Assembly (NCBI RefSeq): GCF_025460765.1
Contig: NZ_JAMWEG010000022.1
Location: 44,945 to 108,944, forward strand
DNA length: 64,000 bases
Source of the DNA: Micromonospora sp. MA102
Lineage (GTDB): Bacteria > Actinomycetota > Actinomycetes > Mycobacteriales > Micromonosporaceae
Direction of reading: 5' to 3'
The notes below the pieces were generated by a model. The model made no database searches, had not been told where the DNA came from, and saw only the letters and a program-made list of their open reading frames with translations. The translations under genes and the position numbers were made by a program. This document shows positions 63,345 to 64,000 of the stretch, in pieces. Position 1 is the first letter of the stretch. The number at the start of each line of letters is the position of its first letter.

Positions 63345-63512
63345 TCAGGTGACCCCGATGTTCAGGTAGAAGTGGCCGAGCTTGAGGGATAGCGAGGCGC
63401 CTCCGAAGTGGTGAATGAGCATCGCCAACAGGATGACGATCAAGATGCAGACGACGAGCCAGATCAGGAACCACACGAACCCTGGGATTCCGTAGCGACC
63501 GACGCGAGCCAT
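63345..63512 (-). CDS. 55-residue single-span membrane protein
   Basis: Minus-strand ORF: MARVGRYGIPGFVWFLIWLV, VCILIVILLAMLIHHFGGAS, LSLKLGHFYLNIGVT. One strongly hydrophobic segment (about residues 9-35) and a short amphipathic tail. It ends just before the hairpin at 63261-63307, consistent with a transcription unit plus terminator. I recognise no family; codon use is less GC-extreme than neighbours. Confidence 0.6.
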   Translation of the reverse strand: MARVGRYGIPGFVWFLIWLVVCILIVILLAMLIHHFGGASLSLKLGHFYLNIGVT

Positions 63513-64000
63513 CAGGCTCGCCCCCTCGCGGGCGGCCCTGCAACATGCGCCGCCCCGGATGGACGTGTCGACTGTCGGTAACTGCGCCCGACGCTAGCGG
63601 ACGTCTCCATACAGCCTCCTTCATTGAGGTGTCCGCGAACCTTCCCTAGCGGGGCGCGCGTCAAACCGGGCCGTAGGAGCCCGCTTCAGGATCCGCTGGA
63701 GCCGGGCCGCGCCTGTGCTGTCGGTGATATCCGGGGTCGGTCAACGGGACGTGGTTCTTGCCCGCACCGAACTCCACTCTCTACTTCCGCCTGCTCTCGG
63801 AAGCAATCGGGAGCGGTCTACGACCAGTGAGCAGCGCTTCGGCGTTGCCGATCGGCTGTCAACGGTTGCTAATGAGAGCTACCGGGTCGGTTGCGGCAGA
63901 CTCGGGTTCGGTAGCCGCTGGCGGGTGAGCACTCTCGGTTGCAGGACGCGTGGCAGTCCTATTGACAGATCGTGCCCCTGCCGGTGGTCGGGAGACGGTA
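63513..64000. other. No gene recognised at window edge
   Basis: About 490 bp of lower-GC sequence than the flanks. Only short frames without motifs. It includes the upstream region of the 55-residue gene; nothing further can be supported. Confidence 0.45.

Overview
The window is high-GC DNA with a strong third-position GC bias, so most frames are open and many long ORFs are antisense shadows. Gene content suggests a Micromonosporaceae-like actinomycete (Micromonospora/Actinoplanes type); that placement is inference. The content includes a two-domain LysX, a CUT1 sugar transporter without its own ATPase, many TetR/GntR/CGNR regulators, DUF5709 and remnants of IS110, IS5 and IS701-like elements. 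No rRNA, tRNA, CRISPR array, replication origin or intact insertion sequence was recognised.

1-9041 (+): L-arabinose/arabinan utilisation. The order is solute-binding protein (5' end off the window), two permeases, a GH127 beta-L-arabinofuranosidase, then araB, araD and araA. Most genes overlap by a few bases, which indicates one operon.

9083-18381: an IS110 scar, a DUF1275 membrane protein, a GntR/FCD regulator, then a minus-strand operon (dipeptide-type ABC transporter plus a gamma-glutamyltransferase/oxamate-amidohydrolase-like enzyme). The regulator promoter and the operon promoter share a TTCGTATAC element. An IS5 scar ends the block.

18534-33085: an ICMT-like methyltransferase and a phosphatase remnant, then the most interesting block. 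A ten-gene minus-strand operon runs from 30507 to 19558: beta-decarboxylating dehydrogenase, second oligopeptide ABC transporter, M20 peptidase, cytosolic P1-family hydrolase, aldehyde dehydrogenase, SDR. It is divergent from a second P1-family hydrolase that is exported and membrane-anchored, followed by a FadR-type GntR regulator. A perfect FadR-like palindrome lies in the shared promoter. Together they look like an external-cleavage, import and intracellular-breakdown route for an unknown amide-linked compound.

33524-46818: an unusual SDR with an N-terminal four-cysteine zinc-ribbon-like module; a patchwork of truncated genes (transglutaminase-like, integrase, response regulator, CBS protein); stress island A (TetR, broken carboxymuconolactone decarboxylase, PEP-mutase-like enzyme, nitroreductase, YjbR protein, MDR oxidoreductase, two GNATs); a frameshifted AlkA-like glycosylase; a TetR/peroxiredoxin pair; decayed redoxin and CcdA genes; a ketopantoate reductase divergent from a CGNR regulator.

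46993-57038: a molybdopterin oxidoreductase with its FAD reductase, a small unknown protein, DUF5709, an IS701-like remnant, and stress island B, a second copy of nitroreductase/YjbR/decarboxylase in which the decarboxylase is intact and the TetR gene is destroyed. Islands A and B share the palindrome TGGGYT-N4-ARCCCA. A different palindrome, TGGAC-N6-GTCCA, recurs at five promoters. A FAD monooxygenase, a stand-alone LigD phosphoesterase, and ThuA and LacI remnants follow.

57111-64000: DUF998 membrane protein overlapping lysX, an unknown multi-pass membrane protein, an SDR tail, a perfect 22-bp-arm hairpin, and a 55-residue membrane protein.
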